This document shows positions 15,694-24,982 of a stretch of DNA of 64,000 bases, piece after piece; positions within the stretch are counted from its first letter, which is position 1, and every line of letters begins with the position of its first letter. Below the pieces are notes generated by a model. That model saw nothing but the letters and a program-made list of their open reading frames with translations, was not told the origin of the DNA and ran no database searches. This DNA is from Pseudomonadota bacterium (GTDB taxonomy: Bacteria; Pseudomonadota; Alphaproteobacteria; Rhizobiales; Xanthobacteraceae): the NCBI GenBank assembly GCA_023442085.1, contig JAEZMT010000066.1, forward strand, positions 1-64,000. Reading direction: 5' to 3'. The translations under genes and the position numbers were made by a program.

Positions 15694-18600
15694 ATGAAGT
15701 TCGACCGCCTGCGGCTCGTGGGCTTCAAGACCTTCGTTGAGCCCACCGATCTCCTGATCGAGCCCGGCCTGACCGGCGTCGTGGGGCCGAACGGGTGCGG
15801 CAAGTCGAACCTTGTCGAGGCGTTGCGCTGGGTGATGGGCGAAAGCTCCTACAAGGCCATGCGCGCCAACGACATGGAGGATGTCATCTTCTCCGGCACC
15901 ACGGGGCGGCCGGCGCGCAATTCCGCGGAAGTGGTGCTGCACCTCGACAATTCCGACCGCACCGCACCTGCCGCCTTCAATGAATGGGACCAGCTGGAGA
16001 TCGTCCGCCGCATCGAGCGCGGCTCCGGATCGAGCTACCGTATCAACGGTAAAGACGTGCGCGCCCGCGATGTGCAGCTCATCTTCGCGGATGCCTCCAC
16101 CGGCGCCCGCTCCCCGGCATTGGTGCGGCAGGGGCAGATCGGCGAGATCGTCGGTGCCAAGCCCAATGCCCGCCGCCGCATCTTGGAAGAGGCGGCCGGC
16201 GTCGCCGGTCTCCACGCCCGCCGCCACGAGGCCGAGACCCGGCTGAAGGCGGCAGAGCAGAATCTGCTTCGGCTGGAAGACGTGATCACGCAGCTCGGCA
16301 CGCAGGTGGACAGCCTTCGCCGCCAGTCGCGCCAGACCGTGCGCTACAAGTCGCTGGCCGCCGAGATCCGCCAGTGCGAGGCGACCCTGCTCTGGCTGCG
16401 CTGGCAGGACGTGACAAAGGCACTAGCCGACGCCGAGCAGGCCGTCGAGGCGGCCAAGCGCGACGGCGCAGAGCACACCCGCCTTCAGGCCGAGGCCGCG
16501 CGCCTCCAGGCCCTCGCCGCCCACGCCCTGCCCGCTTTGCGCCAGAAAGAGGCGGAAGCCGCCGCAGCGCTCCAACGCCTCACCCATGCCCGGCAGGAAC
16601 TGGACGCCGAGGAGGCCCGCCTCGCCACCCGCAAGGGCGAACTGGAGCGCCGCCTCGTCCAGCTGGCACAGGATACCGCCCGCGAAGAGGCCCTCTCCCA
16701 CGACGCCGAAAGCGTGCTGGAGCGCCTTGCGACCGAGGCCGAAAACCTGCGCTTCGAGCAGGAGGAGGCGGCCGAGCGCGAGGCCATCGCCACCGACATG
16801 CAGGACGAGGCTGCCGCCTTCCTGGAGGAGGCCGAGCGCGCGCTGGAGGAGAAGACCGCGCACTTCGCCGATCTCGGCGCCCGCCGCGCCTCGCTGGAGC
16901 AGCTTTTGCGGGAGACACGCGACCGGCTGGTGCGCAACGCCGCCGAGCGCGCCTCCGTGGAGGCAGAGGAGGCCCGCCTGAAGCAGCAGGCCGGTACCGA
17001 CGCCCTCGAAGGCCTGCGCATGGAGGCGGAAGCTGCCCGCGATGCCCTGGCGGAGGCGGAAGAGGCGAGCATTGACGCCGAAGTGGCCCACACCGTCGCC
17101 CGTCGCGCCATCGAGGAATTGCGCCCGACCCTCGCCGAGGCGCAAAGCCGCTTCGGCCGGCTGGAGACCGAGGCGCGGACGCTGGCGAAGGTGCTCCAGT
17201 CCTCCGACGCGCGCTTCCCGCCGGTGGCCGACCTCGTCACGGTCGCAAAGGGCTATGAGACGGCGCTGGGTGCGGCCCTGGGCGATGATCTCGATCTGCC
17301 GGTGGACGGCGCCGCCCCCGCCCGATGGTCTGGGGCAATGGTCGACCCGGCCGACCCGTTGCTGCCGCAAGGCGCGGAGCCGCTTTCCCGATTCGTCTCC
17401 GGCGCCCCGGCACTGGCGCGGCGTCTGGCGCAGGTGGGCATCGTCTCCCGCGCTGACGGGCCCGCTTTGGCAAGCCGGTTGAAGACGGGCCAGCGCCTGG
17501 TCTCCGTTGAGGGAGACCTCTGGCGCTGGGATGGCGTGATCGCCGCCGCCGACGCACCCACGGCGGCCGCCCGCCGCCTCGCCGAGCGGAACCGGCTCGC
17601 CGACATCGAGGCCGAGGCGGCCTTGGCGGAAGCGCATCTCGACGAGGTGCGCGCCACCCTCGCAGACCGCGAAAGCGTGCTGCGGCAGGCCGCCGAGGGG
17701 GAGACCGTGGCCCGCGAAGCCCGCCGCACCGCCCAGCGCGCCGCCGAGGCGAGCCGCGCCACTTTGGAAGCGGCCGAGCGCCGTGCCGCCCAGCATCTTG
17801 CCCGTCTCTCCGCTTTGGCCGAAGCCCGCAACCGCCTCGCCGCCGTGCGGAGCGAATCGGAAGCAGCCCTCGCGGACGCCGAGCGCCAGCTTGCCGCGCT
17901 CGACACCCCGCAGGTGCTCGAATCGGAGCTGGCCCGCGCCCGCGCCGATACGGCCGAGCGACGCGCCGCCGTGGCCGAGGCCCGGGCCCGGCTCGATGCC
18001 TTGCGGCGCGACGCCACCCAGCGCATGCGTCGCCTCGAAGCCATCGCCGCCGAGGAACGCTCCTGGCGCCAGCGCGCCGGGGGTGCCGGGGAGCGCCTCG
18101 CCGCAGTCGCCGCCCGCGAGGCCGAGGCGCAGGCCGAGCTCGCCGAGATTGAGGAAGCGCCCTCCGAATTCATCCGCCGCCGCCGCACGCTGATGAATGC
18201 GCTGGAAGAGGCCGAGGCCGCCCGACGCGAGGCCGCCGACCGCCTGGCCGAGGGCGAGGAGGCCCTCGCCGCTGCGGACCGGGCGGCCCGCGAGGCGTTG
18301 GAAGCCATGTCCGGCGCCCGCGCAGAGGCCGCCCGCGCCGACGCCCGGCTGGAAGGCGTCCGCCAGCGCCGCGACGATCTCCACCGCGAGATCGCCGACA
18401 TCCTCGACGGCCCGCCCGAGCTTGCCCGCGAACAGGCGGGCCTCACCGATTCGTCCCCTCCGCCCGATGTCACCGCCATCGAGGCGACTCTTGAGCGGGC
18501 GAAGCGTGACCGCGAGCGACTCGGTGCCGTGAACCTGCGGGCCGACGTGGAGCTGGAGGAGGCGGAGGCCCAGCACACCAAGCTCACCACTGAGCGCGAC

Positions 18601-19146
18601 GACCTCAACGAGGCCATTCGCCGCCTGCGCGCCGCCATCCAGAGCCTCAATCGTGAGGCGCGGGAACGGCTTCAGGCCTCCTTCGCCGTGGTGGACGGGC
18701 ATTTCCGCAAGCTGTTCGACACGCTGTTCGGCGGCGGCGAGGCGCAACTGGTGCTCACCGATGCGGACGATCCGCTGGAAGCCGGCCTAGACATCATCGC
18801 CAAGCCGCCCGGCAAGAAGCCGCAAACGCTGATGCTGCTCTCCGGCGGAGAGCAGGCGCTGACCGCCATGGCGCTCATCTTCGCTGTCTTCCTGACCAAT
18901 CCCGCGCCCATCTGCGTGCTGGACGAGGTGGACGCGCCGCTTGATGACGCCAACGTGGAGCGTTTCTGCACCCTGCTGGAGGAGATGACGCGGCTGACCG
19001 ACACGCGCTTCCTCACAATCACGCACAATCCCATCACCATGGCCCACCAGAATCGCCTGTTCGGCGTGACCATGGCGGAGCGGGGAATCTCCCGGCTCGT
19101 GTCGGTGGATCTACAGAGCGCCGAACGCCTGCGCGAGGCCGTCTAG
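15694..19146 (+). CDS. smc: Chromosome partition protein SMC
   Basis: The 1150-residue ATPase organises and segregates the chromosome. Walker A is GVVGPNGCGKSN near residues 28-39; the Q-loop region is LVRQGQIGEIV. Long coiled coils rich in Ala/Glu/Arg flank a hinge at about residues 500-650. The ABC signature LLSGGEQALTAMAL and Walker B ICVLDEVDAPLDDANVERF lie near the C-terminus, with the D-loop and H-loop (LTITHN) following. The start ATG 15694 gives MKFDRLRLVGFKTF, the family N-terminus. The hinge looks shorter and less glycine-rich than in Bacillus SMC. scpA/scpB are not in the window. It is followed by the ATP synthase operon on its own promoter. Confidence 0.95.
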   Translation: MKFDRLRLVGFKTFVEPTDLLIEPGLTGVVGPNGCGKSNLVEALRWVMGESSYKAMRANDMEDVIFSGTTGRPARNSAEVVLHLDNSDRTAPAAFNEWDQLEIVRRIERGSGSSYRINGKDVRARDVQLIFADASTGARSPALVRQGQIGEIVGAKPNARRRILEEAAGVAGLHARRHEAETRLKAAEQNLLRLEDVITQLGTQVDSLRRQSRQTVRYKSLAAEIRQCEATLLWLRWQDVTKALADAEQAVEAAKRDGAEHTRLQAEAARLQALAAHALPALRQKEAEAAAALQRLTHARQELDAEEARLATRKGELERRLVQLAQDTAREEALSHDAESVLERLATEAENLRFEQEEAAEREAIATDMQDEAAAFLEEAERALEEKTAHFADLGARRASLEQLLRETRDRLVRNAAERASVEAEEARLKQQAGTDALEGLRMEAEAARDALAEAEEASIDAEVAHTVARRAIEELRPTLAEAQSRFGRLETEARTLAKVLQSSDARFPPVADLVTVAKGYETALGAALGDDLDLPVDGAAPARWSGAMVDPADPLLPQGAEPLSRFVSGAPALARRLAQVGIVSRADGPALASRLKTGQRLVSVEGDLWRWDGVIAAADAPTAAARRLAERNRLADIEAEAALAEAHLDEVRATLADRESVLRQAAEGETVAREARRTAQRAAEASRATLEAAERRAAQHLARLSALAEARNRLAAVRSESEAALADAERQLAALDTPQVLESELARARADTAERRAAVAEARARLDALRRDATQRMRRLEAIAAEERSWRQRAGGAGERLAAVAAREAEAQAELAEIEEAPSEFIRRRRTLMNALEEAEAARREAADRLAEGEEALAAADRAAREALEAMSGARAEAARADARLEGVRQRRDDLHREIADILDGPPELAREQAGLTDSSPPPDVTAIEATLERAKRDRERLGAVNLRADVELEEAEAQHTKLTTERDDLNEAIRRLRAAIQSLNREARERLQASFAVVDGHFRKLFDTLFGGGEAQLVLTDADDPLEAGLDIIAKPPGKKPQTLMLLSGGEQALTAMALIFAVFLTNPAPICVLDEVDAPLDDANVERFCTLLEEMTRLTDTRFLTITHNPITMAHQNRLFGVTMAERGISRLVSVDLQSAERLREAV

Positions 19147-19314
19147 ACCCCCCGTAGAGGCTTGAGCGCGGCCTTTCCGGTACGGGCTGGCGGCCCATAC
19201 GGAAGGCGGTGGGCGCACGCTTTCGCCCGGAACGGCCGCAAGGCGGCGAAGCACGATGTCGCAGCCACATTTTTCTCTTTTATTTTCAAAAACTTGATAC
19301 CTAGCGCGGCCGCC

Positions 19315-19343
19315 TTGACACCCAATTTTGACGCAACTATGGT
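19315..19343 (+). promoter_or_regulatory. Sigma-70-type promoter for the atp F0 operon
   Basis: A perfect -35 hexamer ttgaca (19315-19320) and tatggt (19338-19343) are separated by exactly 17 bases, in an A/T-rich gap 58 bases before atpI. This is the clearest promoter in the window and fits constitutive expression of the F0 genes. Confidence 0.7.
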
Positions 19344-19400
19344 GCGCCGCGGTTCGAGGGGGAGGGCTGCTGTCCTCCACCGGAGCCAGGAACTTGCGCC

Positions 19401-19784
19401 ATGTCCGGACCTGACGATACCTCCTCGCGAGGCAAAAGCGGACCGGACGGGGCGGCGGGATCCCGGCCCAGCGATACCGAGCTCTCCGCAAGGCTCGAGC
19501 GGCTCAACACCTCGTTGGGCCACGTGCGCGCCAAGGCCGAGGTGCCGGCTCCGAAGGGGCAGGACACATCGTCCAAATCCGGCGTTGCGCTGGCCTTCCG
19601 GCTGGGTGCCGAATTTGTGTCGGGCGTTCTGGTGGGATCTCTCATCGGCTACGGCATCGACCGCTTCTTTTCGATCACGCCCTGGGGGCTGATCGTATTC
19701 ACGCTGGTCGGCTTCGCCGCAGGCGTGGTGAATATGCTGAGGGCTTCCGGCGAAGGCCGGAAATCGGGTCCCGGCAAGTCCTGA
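19401..19784 (+). CDS. atpI: ATP synthase subunit I (AtpI)
   Basis: The 127-residue protein has a polar N-terminal half, then two membrane helices (FVSGVLVGSLIGYGIDRFF and PWGLIVFTLVGFAAGVVNML) with the AtpI-type GYGIDR turn. AtpI assists assembly of the c-ring or Mg uptake and is the usual first gene of alphaproteobacterial F0 operons. It is preceded by a strong promoter and followed by atpB 171 bases later. Confidence 0.88.
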   Translation: MSGPDDTSSRGKSGPDGAAGSRPSDTELSARLERLNTSLGHVRAKAEVPAPKGQDTSSKSGVALAFRLGAEFVSGVLVGSLIGYGIDRFFSITPWGLIVFTLVGFAAGVVNMLRASGEGRKSGPGKS

Positions 19785-19955
19785 CGGGCGCTCCCAGGGC
19801 GGCAGCGCGGCGGGCATGAGGTTTCGGGACGGCGCGAGCCGTCCGGGTCATAGGGTCGGGTCCGGTGACGGACGACGCCCCGTTGATTCATTTGGCGGCT
19901 TCGGCCGTGATCTGGGTTCAGCGGCCGAGGCCGCGATGGCAGGGGGCGCGTTCGG

Positions 19956-20708
19956 ATGACCGTCGATCCGATCCACCAGTTCGAGATCAAGCGCTATGTC
20001 GACCTGCTGAACTTCAGCAGCGTGCAATTCTCGTTCACGAACGCCGCCGTCTTCATGTTCGGCATCGTGGCGATCATCTTCTTCTTCCTCACCTTCGCCA
20101 CCCGCGGCCGCACCCTCGTACCGGGCCGGGCGCAGTCGGCGGCGGAGATGAGCTACGAATTCATCGCCAAGATGGTTCGCGACAGCGCCGGCAACCAGGG
20201 CATGGTGTTCTTCCCGCTGGTGTTCTCGCTGTTCATGTTCGTGCTGGTGGCGAATGTGGTGGGCCTCATCCCCTACACCTTCACCGTCACCGCCCACCTG
20301 GTGGTTACCGCCGCTCTGGCGCTGCTGGTGATCGGCACCGTGATCATCTACGGCTTCATGAAGCACGGCACCCACTTCCTGCACCTGTTCGTGCCGTCGG
20401 GCGTTCCGGGTTTCCTGCTTCCCTTCCTGGTGGTGATCGAGGTCGTCTCGTTCCTCTCCCGCCCCATCAGCCTGTCGCTGCGTCTCTTCGCCAACATGCT
20501 GGCCGGTCATATCGCGCTGAAGGTGTTCGCCTTCTTCGTGGTGGGCCTTGCCTCGGCCGGTGTCGCCGGCTGGTTCGGCGCGACGCTGCCCTTCCTGATG
20601 ATCGTGGCGCTCACCGCGCTAGAGCTTCTGGTGGCGGTGCTGCAGGCCTACGTGTTCGCGGTTCTCACCTCGATCTACCTCAACGATGCGATCCATCCGG
20701 GTCACTGA
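19956..20708 (+). CDS. atpB: ATP synthase F0 subunit a
   Basis: The 250-residue membrane subunit forms the proton half-channels of F1F0 ATP synthase. It begins with [10 protein letters not shown], typical of alphaproteobacterial subunit a. The essential arginine that faces the c-ring is in [15 protein letters not shown], and the last helix ends [15 protein letters not shown]. Length and motifs are normal. The F1 genes (atpHAGDC) are absent here, as expected because Alphaproteobacteria encode F1 in a separate operon. Confidence 0.96.
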   Translation: MTVDPIHQFEIKRYVDLLNFSSVQFSFTNAAVFMFGIVAIIFFFLTFATRGRTLVPGRAQSAAEMSYEFIAKMVRDSAGNQGMVFFPLVFSLFMFVLVANVVGLIPYTFTVTAHLVVTAALALLVIGTVIIYGFMKHGTHFLHLFVPSGVPGFLLPFLVVIEVVSFLSRPISLSLRLFANMLAGHIALKVFAFFVVGLASAGVAGWFGATLPFLMIVALTALELLVAVLQAYVFAVLTSIYLNDAIHPGH

Positions 20709-20772
20709 CCCGGACGACGCCTCGCCGTTCCACCGCTTTCCCCAACACACGCGTTTTCTGAAGGAGCAGTCC

Positions 20773-21000
20773 ATGGATCCCGCAGCTGGTAAGTTCATTG
20801 GTGCCGGTCTCGCCTGCCTCGGCATGGGTCTCGCCGGCGTCGGCGTCGGTAACATCTTCGGCAACTTCCTCGCTGGCGCCCTGCGCAACCCGTCGGCTGC
20901 CGACGGCCAGTTCGCCCGCGCGTTCATCGGCGCGGCGCTCGCGGAAGGTCTCGGCATCTTCTCGCTCGTCGTCGCCCTCGTCCTGCTGTTCGTGGCCTGA
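20773..21000 (+). CDS. atpE: ATP synthase F0 subunit c
   Basis: The 75-residue proteolipid consists of two helices joined by the polar loop [12 protein letters not shown]. The proton-carrying carboxylate is the Glu in [13 protein letters not shown]. The start ATG 20773 has AAGGAG 6 bases upstream; the frame is open further but overlaps atpB and has no family match. It forms the rotating ring of the F0 sector. Confidence 0.96.
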   Translation: MDPAAGKFIGAGLACLGMGLAGVGVGNIFGNFLAGALRNPSAADGQFARAFIGAALAEGLGIFSLVVALVLLFVA

Positions 21001-21110
21001 TCCCAGGTTCGCGACGGAAGAGGTCTCCCGGGCGCCAGGCGCCCGGGCGCAGTGATTGACACCCTGTGCCGAGGCGCCGTTGCCTCGACAGGTGCGAAGG
21101 CGGGCAAGCC

Positions 21111-21824
21111 ATGATGAAGTCGTGGAAAGTGACTGTCGCGCTGGCGTTTGCGGGTGCGGTCCTGATGGGCGCTCCAGTCTCGGCGGCGAGCGATCCTGCC
21201 GGCAAGCCGGCCGTGGTCGCGCAGGCGGCTCCGCCCACCGGCGCAGCCGGGCACGGAACCCACGAGCCTGCCGCCGCAGTTCCCGGAGCGGGGCATGCGG
21301 ATGCGGGCCATGGCAACAAGAGCCATTTCCCGCCCTTCGACGGCACCACCTTCGCCTCGCAGCTGCTGTGGCTCGCCCTGAGCTTCGGCCTGCTCTACTT
21401 CCTGATGAGCCGCATCGCCCTCCCGCGCATCGGCCGCATCCTGGAAGACCGTCACGACCGCATCGCCGATGACCTTGAGGAAGCGGCGAAGCACAAGGCC
21501 GACAGCGAGGCCGCCCAGGCGGCCTACGAGAAGGCCCTTGCCGAGGCCCGCGCCAAGGCCAACTCCATCGCCGGTGAGACGCGCAACCGTCTCAGCGCCG
21601 AGCAGGACGCCAACCGCAAGTCTCTGGAAGCGGACCTCGCCACCAAGCTGGCCTCCGCCGAAGCGCGCATCGCCTCCACCAAGACCGAGGCCCTCACCCA
21701 TGTGAAGGGCATCGCCGTCGACGCCACCGGCGCCATTGTTTCCACCCTCATCGGCACGAGCCCCGCTCAGCACGAGGTGGAGCAGGCGGTCGATGGCGCC
21801 CTCGCCAAGAAGGACGCGGCCTGA
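21111..21824 (+). CDS. atpF2: ATP synthase F0 subunit b' (second b-type subunit)
   Basis: The 237-residue subunit has a signal-like hydrophobic N-terminus (VTVALAFAGAVLMGAPVSAA), a His/Ala/Pro-rich linker, the membrane segment FASQLLWLALSFGLLYFLMS and a long charged coiled coil (RIGRILEDRHDRIADDLEEA onward). Alphaproteobacteria and phototrophs build the peripheral stalk from a b/b' heterodimer; this is the b' partner of the next gene. The N-terminal extension of about 75 residues before the membrane anchor is longer than in many homologues. Two ATGs in tandem (21111, 21114) are possible starts. Confidence 0.93.
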   Translation: MMKSWKVTVALAFAGAVLMGAPVSAASDPAGKPAVVAQAAPPTGAAGHGTHEPAAAVPGAGHADAGHGNKSHFPPFDGTTFASQLLWLALSFGLLYFLMSRIALPRIGRILEDRHDRIADDLEEAAKHKADSEAAQAAYEKALAEARAKANSIAGETRNRLSAEQDANRKSLEADLATKLASAEARIASTKTEALTHVKGIAVDATGAIVSTLIGTSPAQHEVEQAVDGALAKKDAA

Positions 21825-21969
21825 GGGCCGCTCTGCCTGTGCGCCATCACGGACGCCGGGCCTGGAATTGTGAACGCGCCGCAAGCGGCCGCGTTCTGAC
21901 GAGCCCCTGACGTTTCAACGTCGCCCAGGCCCGATGGGGCCTGACGCAGACGGACCCGAGGACGACGTT

Positions 21970-22461
21970 ATGAACGAGATGTCACTGGCTGAACTTTGGG
22001 TCGCCATCGCCTTCGTGGTCTTCGTCGGCATTCTCATCTATGCCGGCGCCCACCGCGCCATCGCCTCGGCGCTCGACAGCCGCGGGCAGCGCATCTCCGC
22101 CGAGCTGGAAGAGGCGCGCCGCCTCAAGGAAGAGGCGCAGAAGCTCGTCGCCGAGTTCAAGCGCAAGCAGCGCGAGGCCGAGGCCGAGGCCGAGTCCATC
22201 GTCACCGCCGCCAAGGCGGAGGCCGAGCGCCTCGCCGCCGAGGCGAAGGCCAAGCTTGAGGATTTCGTGTCCCGCCGCACCAAGATGGCCGAGGACAAGA
22301 TCGCCCAGGCGGAGCATCAGGCCGTGGCCGACGTGAAGGCCATCGCCGCCGAAGCCGCTGCCAAGGCCGCCGGAGTTCTTCTCGGCCGCGCTGCTACGGG
22401 CGACGTTGCCGACCGGCTGATCTCGAACGCCATCGGCGAGGTCAAGACCAAGCTGAACTGA
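21970..22461 (+). CDS. atpF: ATP synthase F0 subunit b
   Basis: The 163-residue stator subunit has one N-terminal membrane helix (LWVAIAFVVFVGILIYAGA) followed by an Ala/Glu/Lys coiled coil starting SRGQRISAELEEARRLKEEA. It pairs with b' to hold F1 against rotation. ATG 21970 is preceded by a GAGGA ribosome site. It is the last gene of the operon, followed 34 bases later by a strong terminator. Confidence 0.94.
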   Translation: MNEMSLAELWVAIAFVVFVGILIYAGAHRAIASALDSRGQRISAELEEARRLKEEAQKLVAEFKRKQREAEAEAESIVTAAKAEAERLAAEAKAKLEDFVSRRTKMAEDKIAQAEHQAVADVKAIAAEAAAKAAGVLLGRAATGDVADRLISNAIGEVKTKLN

Positions 22462-22495
22462 GTTCGGTTGAAGCGATCATCCTTACCGATGTCCC

Positions 22496-22522
22496 AAAAA
22501 GGCCGCCTCTGGCGGCCTTTTT
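22496..22522 (+). terminator. Rho-independent terminator of the atp F0 operon
   Basis: A 7-base G/C stem, ggccgcc (22501-22507) with ggcggcc (22511-22517), has a tct loop and is flanked by aaaaa and ttttt, giving a 12-base perfect stem overall with a T-run. Confidence 0.9.
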
Positions 22523-22677
22523 CGTTTCTGCGCCGTCCAGGGCCGCGCGATCCGGCCCGGGCCACGCCTCGCTTACCTGCAGCCAGAGGCCCACGGGCAC
22601 GGATTGGCCCTCGCTCCCCGTGAGCCCGGCTTCGCGGACAGCTTGATTGAGCCGCCGCGCTGGTCCATTGCTAGGGC

Positions 22678-23937
22678 ATGTGGCGCGCCGCTGACATTCG
22701 TTCTTTCAACCATAGCCGGGCGCGCGCCCGGCTGCGCGCACGGCCGAACCGGGCCGCGTTCGTCCTCCTGGCGCTGTTCACCGGCCTGACGGTCTGCGTG
22801 GATGCCCGCCCGGCCGTCGCGCAGAACGACTTTTTCTTCTTCCTGCGCCCCCCAGCCAACGTGCCGCGCGGCAATCCGCAGCCTCAGCAGCGGCAGCAAC
22901 AGCAGCAGCAGCGTCCACCCCAGAATTCCGGCTGGTGGCCCTTCCAGCCCCAGCCCGATCTCCTGCCCCCGCCGCCCCAGCAGGCCAAGCCCCAGGCCCC
23001 GGCCGAGCCGACGGGCGTGGTTTATGGCTCCGCCGATGCCGCGAGCCAGGGCAAGCGCGTGCCGCCGAGCCAGTTCGTGCTGGTGCTGGGCGACCGCCTC
23101 GCCGGCCAGCTGGCGCAGGGCCTCGCCGATTCCTACGTACCCGAGCGCCAGCGCATCGCTATCGTCGACAACACCGTCGATGAAAGTGGCTTCCTGCCGA
23201 CGCCGGTGGACTGGCTGACGCGCCTGCCCGATGCCATCGCCGCCGCGCGCCCCTCGGTGACCGTGGTGGCGCTCGGCTCGGACGATCTCCAGCCCATCAA
23301 GGACGGGGACATCCAGGCCGAGCCGCTGACGGAGCGCTGGAACGAACTCTACGGCAAGCGCGTGGACGAGGTGCTCGCCGCCCTGCGGGAGAAAGCCGGG
23401 CGGGTCATTGTTGTCGGCCTCGCCCCTGTCGCCAGCGGCCAGCTCTCCGACGATTATGCCAAGCTGAACGAGATCCTGCGTGCCCGTGTGGCCCGGGCCG
23501 GGTTCACTTTCGCCAATGTGTGGGACGGCTTCGTCGACGAGGACGGGAAATACATGGCGAACGGCCCGGCGGTGGATGGCCAGCGCCGGCGCCTGCGCTT
23601 CAACGACGGCGTGCGCTTCACCCGCGCGGGCGGGCGCAAGCTCGCGTTCTTCGTGCAGAAGGACGTCAACCGGATGCTGGAGGAGAGCGCGGGCGCCAAG
23701 GCCGCGCCGACGCCGGACGCCACCAGCGGGCCGACACGCCCCGCCGCTCTGGCCGGCGCCCCAACCACCGGCCGTGACGCCCCGCGCCCCGATGCGGTGC
23801 AGGTTTCAACCAGCGCGATGTCGGCGGCGAAGGTGCTCAAGGATGGTGTCGCACCGCCCCCCGTGCGGGGACGGGCAGATGATTTCACCTGGCCGCCGCC
23901 GGGTGCCGAGCCGCCTGCGGCGACGCCCGCGCGCTGA
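22678..23937 (+). CDS. DUF459/SGNH-fold exported protein lacking catalytic residues
   Basis: The 419-residue protein has an N-terminal membrane/signal segment (AAFVLLALFTGLTVCVDARP), a Gln/Pro-rich low-complexity linker (about 65-110), an SGNH-like domain (about 130-340) and an Ala/Pro-rich tail. The nucleophile block reads VLVLGDRLAGQL, with Arg140 where SGNH hydrolases have Ser, and the C-terminal DxxH block reads NDGVRFTRAGGRKLA, with Arg313 where His is expected. Both catalytic residues therefore seem lost, so a binding or structural role is more likely than hydrolysis. It stands alone on the plus strand after the atp operon. Confidence 0.7.
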   Translation: MWRAADIRSFNHSRARARLRARPNRAAFVLLALFTGLTVCVDARPAVAQNDFFFFLRPPANVPRGNPQPQQRQQQQQQRPPQNSGWWPFQPQPDLLPPPPQQAKPQAPAEPTGVVYGSADAASQGKRVPPSQFVLVLGDRLAGQLAQGLADSYVPERQRIAIVDNTVDESGFLPTPVDWLTRLPDAIAAARPSVTVVALGSDDLQPIKDGDIQAEPLTERWNELYGKRVDEVLAALREKAGRVIVVGLAPVASGQLSDDYAKLNEILRARVARAGFTFANVWDGFVDEDGKYMANGPAVDGQRRRLRFNDGVRFTRAGGRKLAFFVQKDVNRMLEESAGAKAAPTPDATSGPTRPAALAGAPTTGRDAPRPDAVQVSTSAMSAAKVLKDGVAPPPVRGRADDFTWPPPGAEPPAATPAR

Positions 23938-24075
23938 GCGCCGGCGGGTCCCGGTGCCGCCAGCCGGAGCGGTGCCGCAGCGCGGCAAAATCCGCTTTTC
24001 AAAGCCCAAGCGGCGCTTTACCGATTTGCAGAGAGAAGTGCGGGCGCCGCCCGCCGCATCGGTCGAGGAGCCGTC

Positions 24076-24975
24076 ATGTCCGAGGGAAATTCCGCCGCGT
24101 CCATCCGTCCGCGCCGCAGTGTCCTCTACATGCCCGGCTCCAACGCCCGCGCGCTCGAAAAGGCGCGCACCCTGCCCGCCGACGCGGTGATTCTCGACCT
24201 TGAGGATGCGGTGGCGCCCGACGCCAAGGTGGAAGCGCGCGGCCGTATCGTGGAGACGGTGAAGGCTGGCGGCTTCGGCCCGCGTGAGGTGGTCATCCGC
24301 ATCAACGGCCTCGATACGCCCTGGGGCCCCGACGACCTCGAAGCTGCCGCCACCGCGACGCCCGACGCGATCCTGCTGCCCAAGGTGCAGTCGGTGGAGC
24401 AACTCGTCACGGTTGGTCGCCGGCTGAAGGCGCTCGACGTGCCGGCCACTACGCGTGTGTGGGCCATGATCGAGACGCCGCTGGCGATCCTCGACATCAA
24501 GGCCATTGCCGCCGCCGCGCAGGACCCGCTCACCCGCCTGTCCGTGTTCGTCCTCGGCACCAACGACCTCGCCAAGGAAACCCGCGCCGCCCTCGTGCCC
24601 GGCCGCGCGCCCATGGTGGGCTGGCTCAGCCTGGTGGTGGCCGCCGCCCGCGTCTATGGCGTGGACGTGCTCGATGGCGTGTGGAACCAGTTCCAGGACC
24701 TCGACGGCTTCAAGGCCGAGTGCGCCCAAGGCGTCGAATTCGGCATGGACGGCAAGACGCTGATTCATCCGAACCAGATCGAGCCCTGCAACATCGCCTT
24801 CAGCCCGCCCGAGGCGGACGTGGCGCGCGCCCGCGCCATCATCGCCGCCTTCGCGCTGCCGGAGAATGCCGGCAAGGGCGTCATCACGCTGGACGGCCGC
24901 ATGGTGGAGCTGCTCCACGCCGAGATGGCCAAGCGCACCGTCGCGTTGGCCGACGCCATCGCCGCGCGCGGCTGA
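24076..24975 (+). CDS. HpcH/HpaI-family CoA ester enzyme, (3S)-malyl-CoA thioesterase/lyase-like
   Basis: The 299-residue protein has the CitE-like barrel motifs RRSVLYMPGSNARALEKAR, VILDLEDAVAPDAK (metal-binding acidic residues), VIRINGLDTPWG, ILLPKV and WAMIETPLAIL, and ends with GMDGKTLIHPNQIEPCN. As recalled, it is closest to Rhodobacter Mcl2, the (3S)-malyl-CoA thioesterase that completes glyoxylate plus acetyl-CoA to malate in the ethylmalonyl-CoA pathway, rather than to the longer Mcl1 lyase. Mesaconyl-CoA hydratase lies 2 kb downstream, which supports that pathway. GAGGAG precedes the ATG. The next gene starts 7 bases after its stop. Confidence 0.75.
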   Translation: MSEGNSAASIRPRRSVLYMPGSNARALEKARTLPADAVILDLEDAVAPDAKVEARGRIVETVKAGGFGPREVVIRINGLDTPWGPDDLEAAATATPDAILLPKVQSVEQLVTVGRRLKALDVPATTRVWAMIETPLAILDIKAIAAAAQDPLTRLSVFVLGTNDLAKETRAALVPGRAPMVGWLSLVVAAARVYGVDVLDGVWNQFQDLDGFKAECAQGVEFGMDGKTLIHPNQIEPCNIAFSPPEADVARARAIIAAFALPENAGKGVITLDGRMVELLHAEMAKRTVALADAIAARG

Positions 24976-24982
24976 CCCCGTC

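Noticed and set aside
16423..18747. Long antisense open frame within smc
   Set aside because: It mirrors the Ala/Glu-rich coiled coil of SMC and has no plausible start signal or domain.
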